A stretch of DNA of 64,000 bases from JACCXG01 sp963785755 (GTDB lineage: Bacteria > Acidobacteriota > Vicinamibacteria > Vicinamibacterales > 2-12-FULL-66-21): positions 1-64,000 of the forward strand of contig CAWAXG010000075.1 in assembly GCA_963785755.1 (NCBI GenBank). The letters are read 5' to 3'. The translations under genes were made by a program, and so were the position numbers. Below, one piece after another: positions 19,901-29,684 of the stretch. The notes beneath the pieces were generated by a model. That model was not told the origin of the DNA, ran no database searches, and saw only the letters and a list, made by a program, of their open reading frames with translations. Each line of letters starts with the position of its first letter. Position 1 is the first letter of the stretch.

Positions 19901-20395
19901 TGGATCAGCGGGGCGCCGCTTCAGCCGTTGTCACAAACCGGAGTGAACTTCGGGTTGACCGGTACGCTTGCGAACGGCGCTGCGATCAACAATGCGGCGG
20001 TCACCGGTTCGCCGCAAATCGCGGCGATGCCTGTGATCACCTGCGATCCGACGGAGAACCTGAGCGGCGATCAGATCCTGAATCCAAGCTGCTTCGCGCT
20101 GCCGTCCTTCGGGCAGAACGGCAACTACATCTTCCCGGACATCCGCGGTCCGGGCTACATGAACCATGACATCGGGTTGTTCAAGAACTTCAAGTTCGCG
20201 AACAGCCGGAAGTTCCAGTTCCGGGCGTCGTTCACCAATGTGTTCAACCATCCGCAGCGATTCATGGACGACAACCTGAACCTGAAGCTCGACTACACGA
20301 ATGGCGTGTTGAACAATTCGCAGTTCGGCGTGCTGCCGCAGAATCGCAAGTACGGCCGCCGCATCATCCAGCTGGCGTTCAAGTTCTACTTCTGA
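16956..20395 (+). pseudogene. Oar-like TonB-dependent receptor with carboxypeptidase-like domain, two frameshifts
   Basis: The pieces add up to about 1146 residues, full length for the acidobacterial Oar-like receptors. There is a signal peptide (LMLALLLSLAEATGGAQS), a carboxypeptidase regulatory-like domain (GTISGLVADDQGGALPGADV), a plug-like region (VPMVGRSTAELLKLLPG) and a large beta-barrel. The barrel ends RKYGRRIIQLAFKFYF, with the aromatic C-terminal residue expected for BamA recognition. The first frame runs to about 18375, the second (VPYPTEVTAPNRSHSTTVSL) to about 18810 and the third (NYFADLLTGTLANYGEQSP) to the stop. The ATG at 16956 has AAAGGAG 6 bases upstream. These receptors probably import large carbohydrates or act as adhesion proteins. 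Both shifts could be sequence errors. Confidence 0.88.
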
Positions 20396-20401
20396 CCGCC
20401 C

Positions 20402-20462
20402 GTGGCCTTCCACCTGAAGGTGGAAGCCACGACGGTGGAAGCTACGGAAGCCGCAAGCGGCT
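20402..20462 (+). repeat. Tandem hairpins after the TonB receptor
   Basis: At 20402-20430 TTCCACCT and AGGTGGAA form a stem extended by GTGG/CCAC with one bulged C. A second small palindrome AGCCGC-AA-GCGGCT lies at 20449-20462, and GGTGGAAG recurs between them. There is no U-run, so this is more a palindromic intergenic repeat than a classical terminator, though it could still end transcription or stabilise the receptor mRNA. Confidence 0.55.
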
Positions 20463-20477
20463 AATGATTGCGTCACC

Positions 20478-21620
20478 ATGTTGACCGGTGGTTCTTCTCC
20501 CCTGGTGCTCGTTGTGGGGACGGTGACCGGGGGGCAGACCGCCGGCGGCGCAGGACGCGTCCTTCAGCTCGCGCGGTTGCGCTCCAGCAGGCCGGTGATT
20601 TCGAAGCGGCTGCCGGCGAGTACCGGCGGTTCCTGACCGCCCATCCCGCCAACATTGAAGCTCGATCGAACCTCGGCGTCGTCCTCATGCGCCTCGGGCG
20701 CTTCGAGGAGGCGATTGCCGAGTACCGGCGGCGCTGACAGCTGCACCGTCGAACGCCACGGTCCGATTGAATCTCGGGCTCGCGTTCTACAAGGCGGTGC
20801 GGCTGGAGGCGGCGATGGAGGCGTTCACTCGCGTGCTGGCTGCGGCGCCCGACAACTTGCAGGCGAGGTATCTCGCGGCGGATTGTCAGCTTCGTCTCGG
20901 CCGTCCGGCTGAAGCCGTCGCGCTGCTCGAGTCGCTCGAAACCGCGCGCGCCGGACGATCCGGTGCTCTCGTACCTCCTGGGAATGGCGTACCTCGCCAC
21001 CAAGCAGGTGCAGAAGGGGCAGGTGCTGATCGACCGCATCCTGCGGCAGGGCGAGTCCGCCCAGGCGCGCGTGATGATGGGTGTCGCCAAACGGGGCGCG
21101 GGAGACATGAACGGAGCGGCAGATGATCTGAAGCGCGCCGTCGAGCTCGATCCCGAGCTTCCTGGCGTGCACGGGCTGTATGCGTCAGGCGTTGCTCGAG
21201 ACCGGCAATCCGGATCTGGCGCGTCGCGAGTTCGACGCCGAGCTGTGCGCGCAACCCGCTCGACTTCGACGCCAACCTCTACATCGGTCTGCTGCTCAAG
21301 AACGAACAGGACTTCGACCGCGCGCTCACCTACCTGAACCGTGCGCTCGGCGTTCGGCCGGGTGACCTCGCTACGCGCTATCAGATCGCGGGCGTCGACG
21401 CTCGGGCGTCAGGAGACGGCTGCCGCAACCAGCCATGCTGGAGGCGATCGTCAAGGAAGCGCCGACGTTCGTGGAAGCGCACGTGGCCCTCGCGACCGCA
21501 TACTACCGGCAGCAGCGCAAGGAAGACGGCGATCGCGAGCGCGCCATCGTCGAGCGCCTGAACAAAGAGAAGGAAGCGAAAGAACGGGGAGGATCCTCGC
21601 CGCCCAAGGGGCCAGGCTAG
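20478..21620 (+). pseudogene. TPR-repeat protein, at least five frameshifts
   Basis: The reading frame moves repeatedly, yet consecutive segments assemble into one TPR protein of about 375 residues: LQQAGDFEAAAGEYRRFL, NLGVVLMRLGRFEEAIAEYR, NLGLAFYKAVRLEAAMEAF, LSYLLGMAYLATKQVQKGQV, ALLETGNPDLARREFDAEL, LYIGLLLKNEQDFDRALTYL and HVALATAYYRQQRKEDGDRE. The stop at 21618-21620 is two bases before the next ATG (21623), an operon-like arrangement. Examples of shifts: a missing G after 20729 turns YRRALTAAP into a stop, and another lies near 20955. Most can be mended by single-base changes. The N-terminus probably carries a signal peptide but is blurred by an indel. Confidence 0.8.
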
Positions 21621-21622
21621 CC

Positions 21623-23803
21623 ATGTTCCGGACCCTGCCTGCCCTCACGCCGGCGTGTCGTGCGAGCGCCCCGGCCGCTCTTCTGGCGCTTCTGGCGTTC
21701 GCAGCTCCTCGTGCGCAGGACGCCGCCTCGCCGCCGCGCCCTCAACTCCGGTCCGGCACCACGGCCGTCATCCTCGACGTCGTCGTGCGCGACCGTCGCG
21801 GGCATCCGGTGCGCGATGTGCAGCGTTCGGAGCTCACCGTCGTCGAAGACGGCGTCGCGCGGGAGATCCGCTCGTTCCGGCTGGTCGATCGAGCCGCGCC
21901 GCGGGGGCCTGAGACATCCGCACCAGCCGCCGGACGATGTGGCCGATACGCTTCGCTATCCGGCGCTCGTCACGCTCGTCTTCGATCATCTGTCGCCAAA
22001 CGCGCGAGCGCTGGCACGGCAAAGCCGCCGCTGCAGTTCGTGGCCCGTGAGCTGCCGGCGAACCAGTGGGTTGCGGTGTACGCTCTCGAGCAGCGGCTCC
22101 GCATCGCACAGCCCTTCACCCGCGATCCGGCCGCGCTGCAGGACTGCGATCGAGCGCGCAACGGCCGCGGCAAGTGAAACGCGCGATCGGCTCGCCACGG
22201 CAGCAGGCGGATCAGCAGACCGCCATCGGGTCTGGATGCGCCGTCAACGTCACCGCGGGAGCGAGCACCGAAGGCATCGGTGCCGCTGTCTCCGAGGCGG
22301 CCGGATTCGCGAGGTCATTGCCCGCATGGCGCGCATGGTGGAGAGCCTCCGACGTGCAACAGCGGGGACAGTCCACGTTGTTCCCGCTGATGGCGCTGGT
22401 GAAGGCGCAGGGCGCGCTCGCCGGCCGCAAGGCGCTCGTGCTGTTCTCCGAGGGGCTGCCGATTCCGCCGAACCTCGAGGAGGCCTACCGATCGACAATC
22501 AGCGAGGCCAATCGCGCCAACGTCAGCGTCTACGCGGTGGACGCTCGCGGGCTGGATACCGGTCGAGCGCTCGACCAGTCGCGCCAGATGCTCGATCGGT
22601 CGGGGCGCAACAGCCAGGCGCAGCTGCGTTTCAGGCGGCAGCCAGCGTCCGGTGACGCTGGACGACGTGATGAGTTCCGAGATCGGCGGAGGGCGCGCTG
22701 CGGACCGATACGCAGAATGTCGCTGCGCACCCTCGCCGAGGAGACGAGCGGCGCGCTGATCGCGAACACGAACGATCTCGGGCCCGGGCTCGTGGACCGC
22801 GTGCGAACGGATCTCGACAGCTACTACGAGATCGGCTACACGCCGGTCGCGGCCGCCGCGGATGGCCGCTTTCGAGCCGTCGAAGTGAAGATCGCGCGGC
22901 GCGGCGTGACCGTGCACTCGCGCAGCGGGTATTTCGCGCTGCCGGAGACCGATGCCGCTCCGCTGATGCCCTACGAGCTGCCGATGCTGGCGGCCGCTTC
23001 ATCCGATCCTCTGCCGCAGGCCTTCGAGTACGGAGCGGCGGCGTTCCGCTTCGATCGATCGCCGAAGAGGTGTGCAGCACACGCTGGTCGTCGAGGTTCC
23101 GCTGGAGCACCTGACGCTTCGAGGAGAATCGCCGGTCAGCACACCTACGCGCTGCGGTTCACGCGCGATGGCGCTCGTCAAGGATGCAGACCGGCCAGAT
23201 CGTCCAGCGCTTCAGCGAGTCGTATCCACTCGAAGGCCCGATCGATCGGCTGCCCGCGTTGAAGCGCGGACGGCTCCGCTTCAAACGTCAGATGTGGCTG
23301 CCGCCGGGCCGCTACACGGTCTGGACGATCGCGCGCGATCAGGCGACCGAGCGGTCCAGCGTCAAGACGATGCCGCTCGAAGTGCCCGAACTGGCCGAGG
23401 CGTTCGGCTCAGCGATCTGTCGGTGATTCGAACCGTGGATCAGGCCGGGGAGGCGATCGATGCTGTGGAGGATCCGTTTCGGACCGGTGGCATGCGGGTC
23501 GTTCCCAACATCGACGTCCCGATCTCGAAGGCTGCAAACGCGCAGATCTCGGCATACCTCACGATCTATCCCGACGGCAGGCGCCGGCGTTCCGTGCGCT
23601 CACGTTCGAGTTCACCCGCGACGGCGCGGTAATCGGCCGCTCCACCGCGGAGCTTCCCACGCCGGACGACACCGGCCGCATCAAGTATGTGGCATCCTTT
23701 CCAACGGAAACGTTTGCACCCGGACAACTACGAGCTTCGCGCCGTGGCGACGCAGGGCACCACGAGCGCGCGACTCACGAACGCGTTTCACCTGATCCCG
23801 TAA
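21623..23803 (+). pseudogene. Acidobacterial VWFA-related domain protein (copy 1), multiply frameshifted
   Basis: A signal peptide and FRSGT-like start lead to TTAVILDVVVRDRRGHPVRD and LTVVEDGVAREIRSFRL, the opening of the acidobacterial VWFA-related family. Later segments are FVARELPANQWVAVYALEQ, GRKALVLFSEGLPIPPNLEE, SVYAVDARGLDTGRALDQS, DSYYEIGYTPVAAAADGRFR and VHSRSGYFALPETDAAPL. C-terminal beta-rich segments follow (GRYTVWTIARDQATERSSVK; VPNIDVPISKAANAQISAYL), ending FHLIP and TAA at 23801-23803. At least eight frame changes are needed to read it through. The stop overlaps the next start (TAATG). Members are exported and have a von Willebrand A fold; the ligand is unknown. Confidence 0.85.
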
Positions 23804-25981
23804 TGGCCCGCATCGCGCTGCTGCTGTCTGCTCGTCCTCCTTGCTGGCGGATCGCTGTCCGGGCAGAACAAGCCGCCGCAGACGCCGCCGTTTCGCGCGG
23901 AAGCAGAGCTCGTGACCGTCGATGTCGTTGTCGCTCGACAGGAAAGGCGAGCCCGTGCCGAACCTCGAGGCGGGCGACTTCGTCGTGTCGGAGGAAGGCC
24001 GGCCGCAGCGCATTCAGGTCTTTCAACCGGTGATCGACCGCGGCAGGCGGCGCAGCCCGATCGGCCGGCCAGCGGTCGTATCGCTACTCGACGAACGTCG
24101 GCGTGCAGGCGCACGCGGGTCGATCGTTCGTCGTCTTCTTCGACGACGTGCACCTGACGCCGGATCAGGGCGAGCGCGCGAAGAAGGCGCATCGAGCAGT
24201 TCCTGAACGACGAGACGCAGAGCGGCGACCTCGTGTCTCTCGTCGCGCCCGCGCCGCGCACTGCGCTGGCACGCGCGGCTGCCCGAGGGGCGCACCGAGC
24301 TGGTGAAGGTCCTGTCGTCGCTGCGCGGCGGCTAACCTGCCGGAGATCACCGCGGAGCGCATCAGCGACTACGAGGCGTACCGGATCCACGTCATGCAGG
24401 ACGAGCAGATGGCCGAGCGGGTCGGGCGCCGCTTCAGCAACTTCCGCGTCGCCGGCCGCGATCAGGTCAACCTGAGTCGCGACGAGGGACCACGGCCCGA
24501 GAAGAAAGGCGGGACGGCCGGTCTGCTCGAACCGTTCGTGCAGAGTGCGCGCGGCGGAAGCCTACGCGCACGCGACCGCGCGCAATCGCGCGACCCTCGG
24601 CGCGCTCACGGAGTCGATCGAGTCGATGGCGCCGGTGCGCGGCCGCAAGTCGGTGATCGTCATGTCGCCCGGCTTCATCATGGATCAGGAGTTCGACCCT
24701 GATTCGGGAGGCGGAGGACGCCGCCAGTCGCGCGAACATCGCGATGTATTTCGTCGACGTCCGCGGACTGGAAGCGCAATCGGCGTACGGGTCGGCGCAG
24801 TTTGGATCGCCGCTCGATACCCGCGACGTCGGCGCCGCGAACGCGGATCCGTGGCTCGAGGCGGAAGGGGCCGTCGTCGCTGGCCGATTCGAGCGGCGGC
24901 TTCTCCGTGCAGAACAAGAACGATCTGGCGGCCGGCCTCCGCCGCATCGGCCGCGAGTCCCGCGTGTATTACCTGCTTGGTTACGCGCCCGACGAACCCG
25001 GCCAGGATCGAAAGTTCAGGCGCATCAGCGTGCGCGTGGACCGGCCGGACATCCAGGTTCGCGCCCGGAAAGGGTACTACGCCGGCGGCGTATCGGCGGA
25101 TCCCGTCCGCGCGCAGAGACGATGCGCTCGAGGTCGCGCTCGAGTCTCCGTACGACATCACCTCCGTTCCCGTCCGCGCCGAGGCGTACGTCTTCGGCAA
25201 CGCAACGAGAAGGACGCCTCCGTCCTGCTCGCGGTCGAGACGGATTTGCGCGCGTTCGCGCTGAAGTCGAGCTGATGCCAGTCCGAGCGACGTGCTCGAT
25301 CTGCGGATGCTGGTGACCAATCCCGCCACGGGCGAGGCAAGGCGCTACGAGCGCGTCGTCGAGATGAAGCTGCCGGGCGGCGTGTCGGACGTGGAGACGT
25401 CGGCGTGGTATCCGCTGACGCAGCCTTCGAGCTGGCTCCGGGAAGTTACCAGGCGCGGATTGCCGTCCGGGATCGCAATACGGGGCGCGTCGGATCCGTC
25501 ACGCACGACTTCGAGGTCCCGGCGCGGTCGCGGGATGACGCTGTCGTCGCTCGATCATCAGCGACACGATCGAAAAAGCTGCCGAGGGCCTGGCGGGTCC
25601 GCCGAAAGCCGTGCTGATCGTGCGACGGCTGCTCAACGCCGGGCGCGACGCTCTACTATCAGTTCGCGGTGTTCGACGCGGGTCAGGCCGCGAACGGCGA
25701 GCGACGCGTGAAGCGCGGGTCATGTCGTGCGGCGCGCGGACGGGGCGGTCGTCAAGGAATTGAAGCCGACGCCGCTCGTGCCGGGCCCGACCGGCATGAG
25801 CCGTTTCGCCGGCATCTCGCTTGGCGGCGTGCCCGCAGGCGAGTACAAGCTCGTCGTGACCGTCACCGACGAGATCGAGGGCAGACGCTCACGGTCACGG
25901 AGCCTTTCGCGGTCGCGGAGCCGCAGCGAGTGCGAGTTTTTCCAGGACGCTGCGTGGACGCGGCGAACTTGCCGGATCTGA
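23803..25981 (+). pseudogene. Acidobacterial VWFA-related domain protein (copy 2), multiply frameshifted
   Basis: This is a second member of the same family, beginning MARIALLLS at 23803 in overlap with copy 1. Recognisable segments include RAEAELVTVDVVV, DRKGEPVPNLEAGDFVVSEE, GRSFVVFFDDVHLTPDQGER, RGRKSVIVMSPGFIMDQEFD, ANIAMYFVDVRGLEAQSAYG, ESRVYYLLGYAPDEPGQDRK, RARKGYYAGG and GEYKLVVTVTDEIEG. At least ten shifts are needed. The end is uncertain: one frame stops at 25981, the others run on toward the next gene. Copies 1 and 2 share the order VWFA fold then beta domains but are clearly diverged, so this is an old duplication. Confidence 0.82.
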
Positions 25982-26050
25982 CTCCAAGGACGGAGCTGAT
26001 CGCGGCGGGATGCAGACGTGCGGCCGGGCGCATCGCGACGAGGCTGCGCC

Positions 26051-27242
26051 ATGGCGCGAGCGTCTCGGCTTTGCGCGTGCGTGTCTGCAGTCGAAACCGT
26101 CTGCGGTCGCGCGCCGTCTCGTGGCACCTTGTCCGCGAACGAATCCGCGGCGCAGGAGAGCGTCGATGCCCTGGTATCGGCGCGGCGGCGGCGCGTGAGG
26201 CCGGCAATCTCAAGGATGCGCTGGCGCTGTACCGAGAGGGCGTCGAGGCGCGACCCGATTGGGACGAAGGGCGCTGGTACGTCGCGACGCTGCTCTACGA
26301 GATGGATCGATACGCGGACGCGCGGGAGGCGTTCGTCGACGTGCTCCGCCGCCAGCCGACGCATGCCGGCGCGCTGGGCCTCAAGGGGCTCTGCGAATTC
26401 GAGCTGCGTCGCTACGATCGCGCCCTGGCCGATCTGCTCGAAGCGGGCAACATTGGGCGTCTCGCGGTCGCCCGGGTATTGCCACGGTCGTTCGCTACCA
26501 CACAGCCATCCTGCTGACGCGCTTCGGCGACTTCGAGGTCGGGAATCAGATGCTGACAGAGTTCGCTGCCGAGGGAGCGGACACGCCGCAGGTGATCGAG
26601 GCGTTCGGGATCAACGTGCTGCGTTTGCCGATGTTGCCGTCCGAGCTTCCGGCCGATGCCAGGGAGCGCGTCGGGCTGGCCGGCCGCGCCGGCTACGCGA
26701 TGGCGGCGCGGCAGATGGACGCGGCCCGGACGGCGTTGAACGAGCTCATCACCCGCTACCCCGCGATCGCGCACGCGCACTATTCTCGAGGCGTCTTCCT
26801 GCTCACTGAAGATGCAGACCGCGCGCTCGACGATTTCCGCCGGGAGCTCGAGATTTCTCCATCGCACGTGCCGGCACGGCTGCAGATCGCGTTCGAGTAC
26901 ATCAAGCGCGGCGAGCCGGCAAAGGCGCGAAGGCCCGCGGAAGAAGCCGCGCAGCTCGCGCCCGAACACTTCGCCACCCGGCTCGCGGTTGGCCAGGTGC
27001 TGCTCGACCTGAACGAAGTCGACAAGGCGCTGGTGGAGCTCGAAAAGGCATCGGCGCTCGCGCCGCGAAGCCCGCAGACCCATTTCATGCTCGCGCGTGC
27101 CTACGCACGCGCCGGTCGCGCCGCCGACGCCGAGCGCGAACGGGCGGAGTTCACCCGACTCGATCAGATGGTTCGCGCGATGCGCAAGGGGCAGCCGGCA
27201 GTGGGCGGGATTCCAACCGCCGGACCGAGGCTCGAGCGATGA
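26051..27242 (+). pseudogene. TPR-repeat protein, N-terminal third frameshifted, C-terminal two thirds intact
   Basis: From about 26474 to the stop at 27242 the frame is clean and encodes helical repeats (VVRYHTAILLTRFGDFEVGN, RAGYAMAARQMDAARTALNE, ALDDFRRELEISPSHVPARL, FEYIKRGEPAKARRPAEEAA, VGQVLLDLNEVDKALVELEK, FMLARAYARAGRAADAERER). Upstream, REAGNLKDALALYREGVEAR and RWYVATLLYEMDRYADAREA lie in another frame, with a shift near 26460 and at least one more before 26200. The start at 26051 is tentative. It follows VWFA copy 2 and precedes the ASPIC/UnbV gene on the same strand. TPR proteins of this kind often hold envelope complexes together; the partner is not known. Confidence 0.8.
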
Positions 27243-27316
27243 GTCCGGACACCACTCGCCAGACCGCCGCGTTTTGTGCGGCGGCAAGGCCAAAGGCCGT
27301 CGCGCGAAGCGCGTAA

Positions 27317-27348
27317 GTGCGTGGGGGTGGGGCTGGGGCCCCACGCAC
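27317..27348 (+). repeat. G-rich hairpin between the TPR and ASPIC/UnbV genes
   Basis: GTGCGTGGGG (27317-27326) and CCCCACGCAC (27339-27348) form a perfect 10-bp stem around a G-rich loop. Just before it are two smaller palindromes (around GGCCAAAGGCC and CGCGCGAAGCGCG). There is no U-run. It could be a palindromic repeat or an RNA processing signal between the two genes. Confidence 0.45.
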
Positions 27349-27407
27349 ATCTAAAGATGCTGGCAGACCGTTCGAAGAACCCCGAATGCCCAAAGTATCA
27401 TCGGCGA

Positions 27408-29084
27408 ATGAACCGACGGGCATTTCTTGCAGCGCTCGTCTCGAGCGGCCTGGTGCTGCGGCCTCGCGCGGCACGTGGCGCCAGTCCGGCCTTCACCGAG
27501 GTGCCTGCCGCCGAGTCCGGCATCAGCTGGGTCCATCAGAACGCGATGTCGCCGGAGCGCTTTCTTCCCGAGACCTGCGGATCGGGCTGTGCGTTCCTCG
27601 ACTTCGACAACGACGGCTGGGTGGACATCTACCTGGTGAATTCCGGTCCGTCCGACTTCTTCACGCCCAAGTCGCCCCTCCGCAACGCGCTCTATCGCAA
27701 CAATCGCGACGGCACGTTCACCGACGTCACCGGGAAGGCCGGCGTGCCGGGCGGCACCTTCGGGATGGGCGTCGCGGTCGGTGACTACGACAACGACGGC
27801 TATCCCGATCTGTTCGTGACGTCGTACGGGAAGTGCATTCTCTACCGCAACAATGGCAACGGCACGTTCAGCGATGTGACCGCGAAGGCGGGGCTCGAAG
27901 CGCCGGGGTGGACGACGAGCGCGGTGTGGGTCGACTACGACAACGACGGCAAGCTCGATCTGTTCCTGTGCAGCTTCGTCGAGTTCTCGCTGAAGAACAA
28001 CGTCTTCTGCGGCGACAACAAGCTCGGGCGCCGCTACTACTGCATTCCGCGGCTGTTCAAGCCGACGCCGAGCCTGCTCTTCCACAACAACGGCGACGGA
28101 ACGTTCACCGAGGCCGGCAAGGGAACCGACATCCAGCGCGCGCTCGGCAAGGCGCTTGGCGTCGTGGCAACCGACATCAACAACGACGGCCTGATGGACC
28201 TCTTCGTGGCCAACGACACGGTCCAGAACTTCCTGTTCGTCAATCGCGGCAAGGGCAAGTGGGAGGAGATCGGGCTGCCGTCGGAAGTCGGCTTCAGCGC
28301 GAACGGTCAGCCGCGATCCGGCATGGGCGTCGACGCGGCGGACTTCGATCAGAACGGCTTCGAGGACCTGTTCGTCGCCAACGTCGATCAGGAGATGTTC
28401 TCGCTCTACGAGAACCGCGGCCGCGAATGGTTTGCGGACGTCGCGCCTGCCAACGGCGTCGCGCAGGCGACCCGGCTGCTGTCGGGATGGGGGCTCAAGT
28501 TCTTCGACTACGACAACGATGGCAACGTCGATCTGTTTCTGGCCAACGGCCACCCCGACGACATGATCGATCAATACTCGTCGCAGGTGACCTACAAGGA
28601 GCCGCTCCTCCTGTTTCACAACGAGAAGGGCAAGCTGCAGAACGTCAGCGCAATGGCAGGGCCGGCGTTCGCGAAGCGCTACCCGGCACGCGGTCTCGCG
28701 GTCGGTGACTTCAACAACGACGGCCGGCTGGACGTGCTGGTGTCGAACAACGGGGACGCGCCGCTGCTGCTGAAGAACACGAACGACAGCGCGCATCACT
28801 GGCTGGGACTCTCGCTCCAGGGGACGACCTGCAATCGCGACGCGACTGGCGCCCGGATCACCTGGTCGTTCGGCGGGCAGCAGCGCCGGCGGTTGAAAAC
28901 GTCAGGCGGCAGTTACCTGTCGTCTCACGATCCGCGCGAGGTGCTCGGGATCGGGCCGGCGCAGAAGATCGATTGGGTCGAGATCGCCTGGCCTCAGCCA
29001 AGTGGCCGCGTCGAACGAATCAGCAACCTGCCGATCGATCGCTACGTGCGAATCGTCGAAGGAAAAGGCCTCGCGAGCGCCTGA
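27408..29084 (+). CDS. Exported FG-GAP / ASPIC-UnbV family protein
   Basis: The leader (RRAFLAALVSSGLVLRPRAARG) is Tat- or Sec-like. The body is a series of FG-GAP calcium loops: LDFDNDGWVDIYL, GDYDNDGYPDLFV, VDYDNDGKLDLFL, TDINNDGLMDLFV, FDYDNDGNVDLFL and GDFNNDGRLDVLV. The C-terminus is the ASPIC/UnbV domain (GARITWSFGGQQRRRLKTSG, GSYLSSHDPREVLGIG, VEIAWPQPSGRVERI). It is 558 residues with an unbroken frame, in contrast to the genes upstream. The ATG at 27408 is picked because it starts the leader. Such proteins are often encoded with TonB receptors and TPR proteins; they are presumed surface beta-propellers. Role unknown. Confidence 0.92.
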   Translation: MNRRAFLAALVSSGLVLRPRAARGASPAFTEVPAAESGISWVHQNAMSPERFLPETCGSGCAFLDFDNDGWVDIYLVNSGPSDFFTPKSPLRNALYRNNRDGTFTDVTGKAGVPGGTFGMGVAVGDYDNDGYPDLFVTSYGKCILYRNNGNGTFSDVTAKAGLEAPGWTTSAVWVDYDNDGKLDLFLCSFVEFSLKNNVFCGDNKLGRRYYCIPRLFKPTPSLLFHNNGDGTFTEAGKGTDIQRALGKALGVVATDINNDGLMDLFVANDTVQNFLFVNRGKGKWEEIGLPSEVGFSANGQPRSGMGVDAADFDQNGFEDLFVANVDQEMFSLYENRGREWFADVAPANGVAQATRLLSGWGLKFFDYDNDGNVDLFLANGHPDDMIDQYSSQVTYKEPLLLFHNEKGKLQNVSAMAGPAFAKRYPARGLAVGDFNNDGRLDVLVSNNGDAPLLLKNTNDSAHHWLGLSLQGTTCNRDATGARITWSFGGQQRRRLKTSGGSYLSSHDPREVLGIGPAQKIDWVEIAWPQPSGRVERISNLPIDRYVRIVEGKGLASA

Positions 29085-29209
29085 ACCTATCCCTCGAACT
29101 CCAGTGACGCCGTCTACCTCTCGAACGCGCGCGCGCGTGAGCCGGTCGACACCGAGGCTCGCCGCCGCGACCCGAAATATCCCATAAGTCGACCGACCGA
29201 TGCGACGTG

Positions 29210-29345
29210 TCACGCCGCACGGTAATAGTAGTTGAGCAACCCACCTAATCGCTGACGACGGCGAATCCTGCCAGCGCCCTCTGCGGACGGCAGGCCGTCG
29301 ATGAGCTCGTTGTCCAATCCTTGATGATTGCGTGCGCGGTGGTAG
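29210..29345 (-). mobile_element. C-terminal tail of an integrase-core transposase (remnant d)
   Basis: The minus strand reads YHRARNHQGLDNELIDG then RIRRRQRLGGLLNYYYRAA and a stop at 29210. This is the same tail as the remnants at 3.8, 8.7 and 13.5 kb. It starts about ten bases after the stop of a DUF3224 remnant. Beyond its stop, GGGATATTTCGGG matches GGGACATTTCGGG behind remnant b, likely the element's outer end. Bases 29085-29209 hold nothing else. Confidence 0.75.
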
Positions 29346-29354
29346 TCTTGGTGT

Positions 29355-29560
29355 CTAGTCCAGTTCGTAGTTCAACGCGAAAGGATAGTCGGCCGCATGA
29401 CCGACCGAGGAGGTACCCTCGCCGCGGAGACCGCGGAGTTCGCCCGTCCCCGAGCCGGTGACGACGGAGTAGGATTCCTTGGCCTGGCCGTCTTCGAAGA
29501 CGCCAGCGCGCTGGAGCACGAAGCTGCCACTGTGAGGCGCGCCAGGCTGCCACGGCGGCC
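29355..29560 (-). pseudogene. C-terminal remnant of a DUF3224 protein
   Basis: The minus strand encodes WQPGAPHSGSFVLQRAGVFE, then SYSVVTGSGTGELRGLRGEG and YPFALNYELD with a TAG at 29357-29355. GSFVLQ.AG.F and V.GSGTGELRGLRGEG are the conserved core of DUF3224, a small beta-barrel family normally about 130 residues. The N-terminal half is missing, and no start codon with a ribosome binding site is seen. A transposase tail begins just downstream. Bases 29561-29684 hold nothing recognisable. Confidence 0.65.
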
Positions 29561-29684
29561 GGCACTCGGCGCGCTACCGGCGTTCAGGGCCTGACTTCTC
29601 GCGCGGGTTCAAATCGGGGCGCGCAACCAGCGGTACTTGCAGCTGTGGAGCGGGGCGGCGTGAGGTGGATAGAGCAACACAGCG

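Noticed and set aside
29605..29635. tRNA T-arm-like GGGTTCAAATC
   Set aside because: The flanking bases do not form a T-stem and no acceptor or anticodon arm is found.
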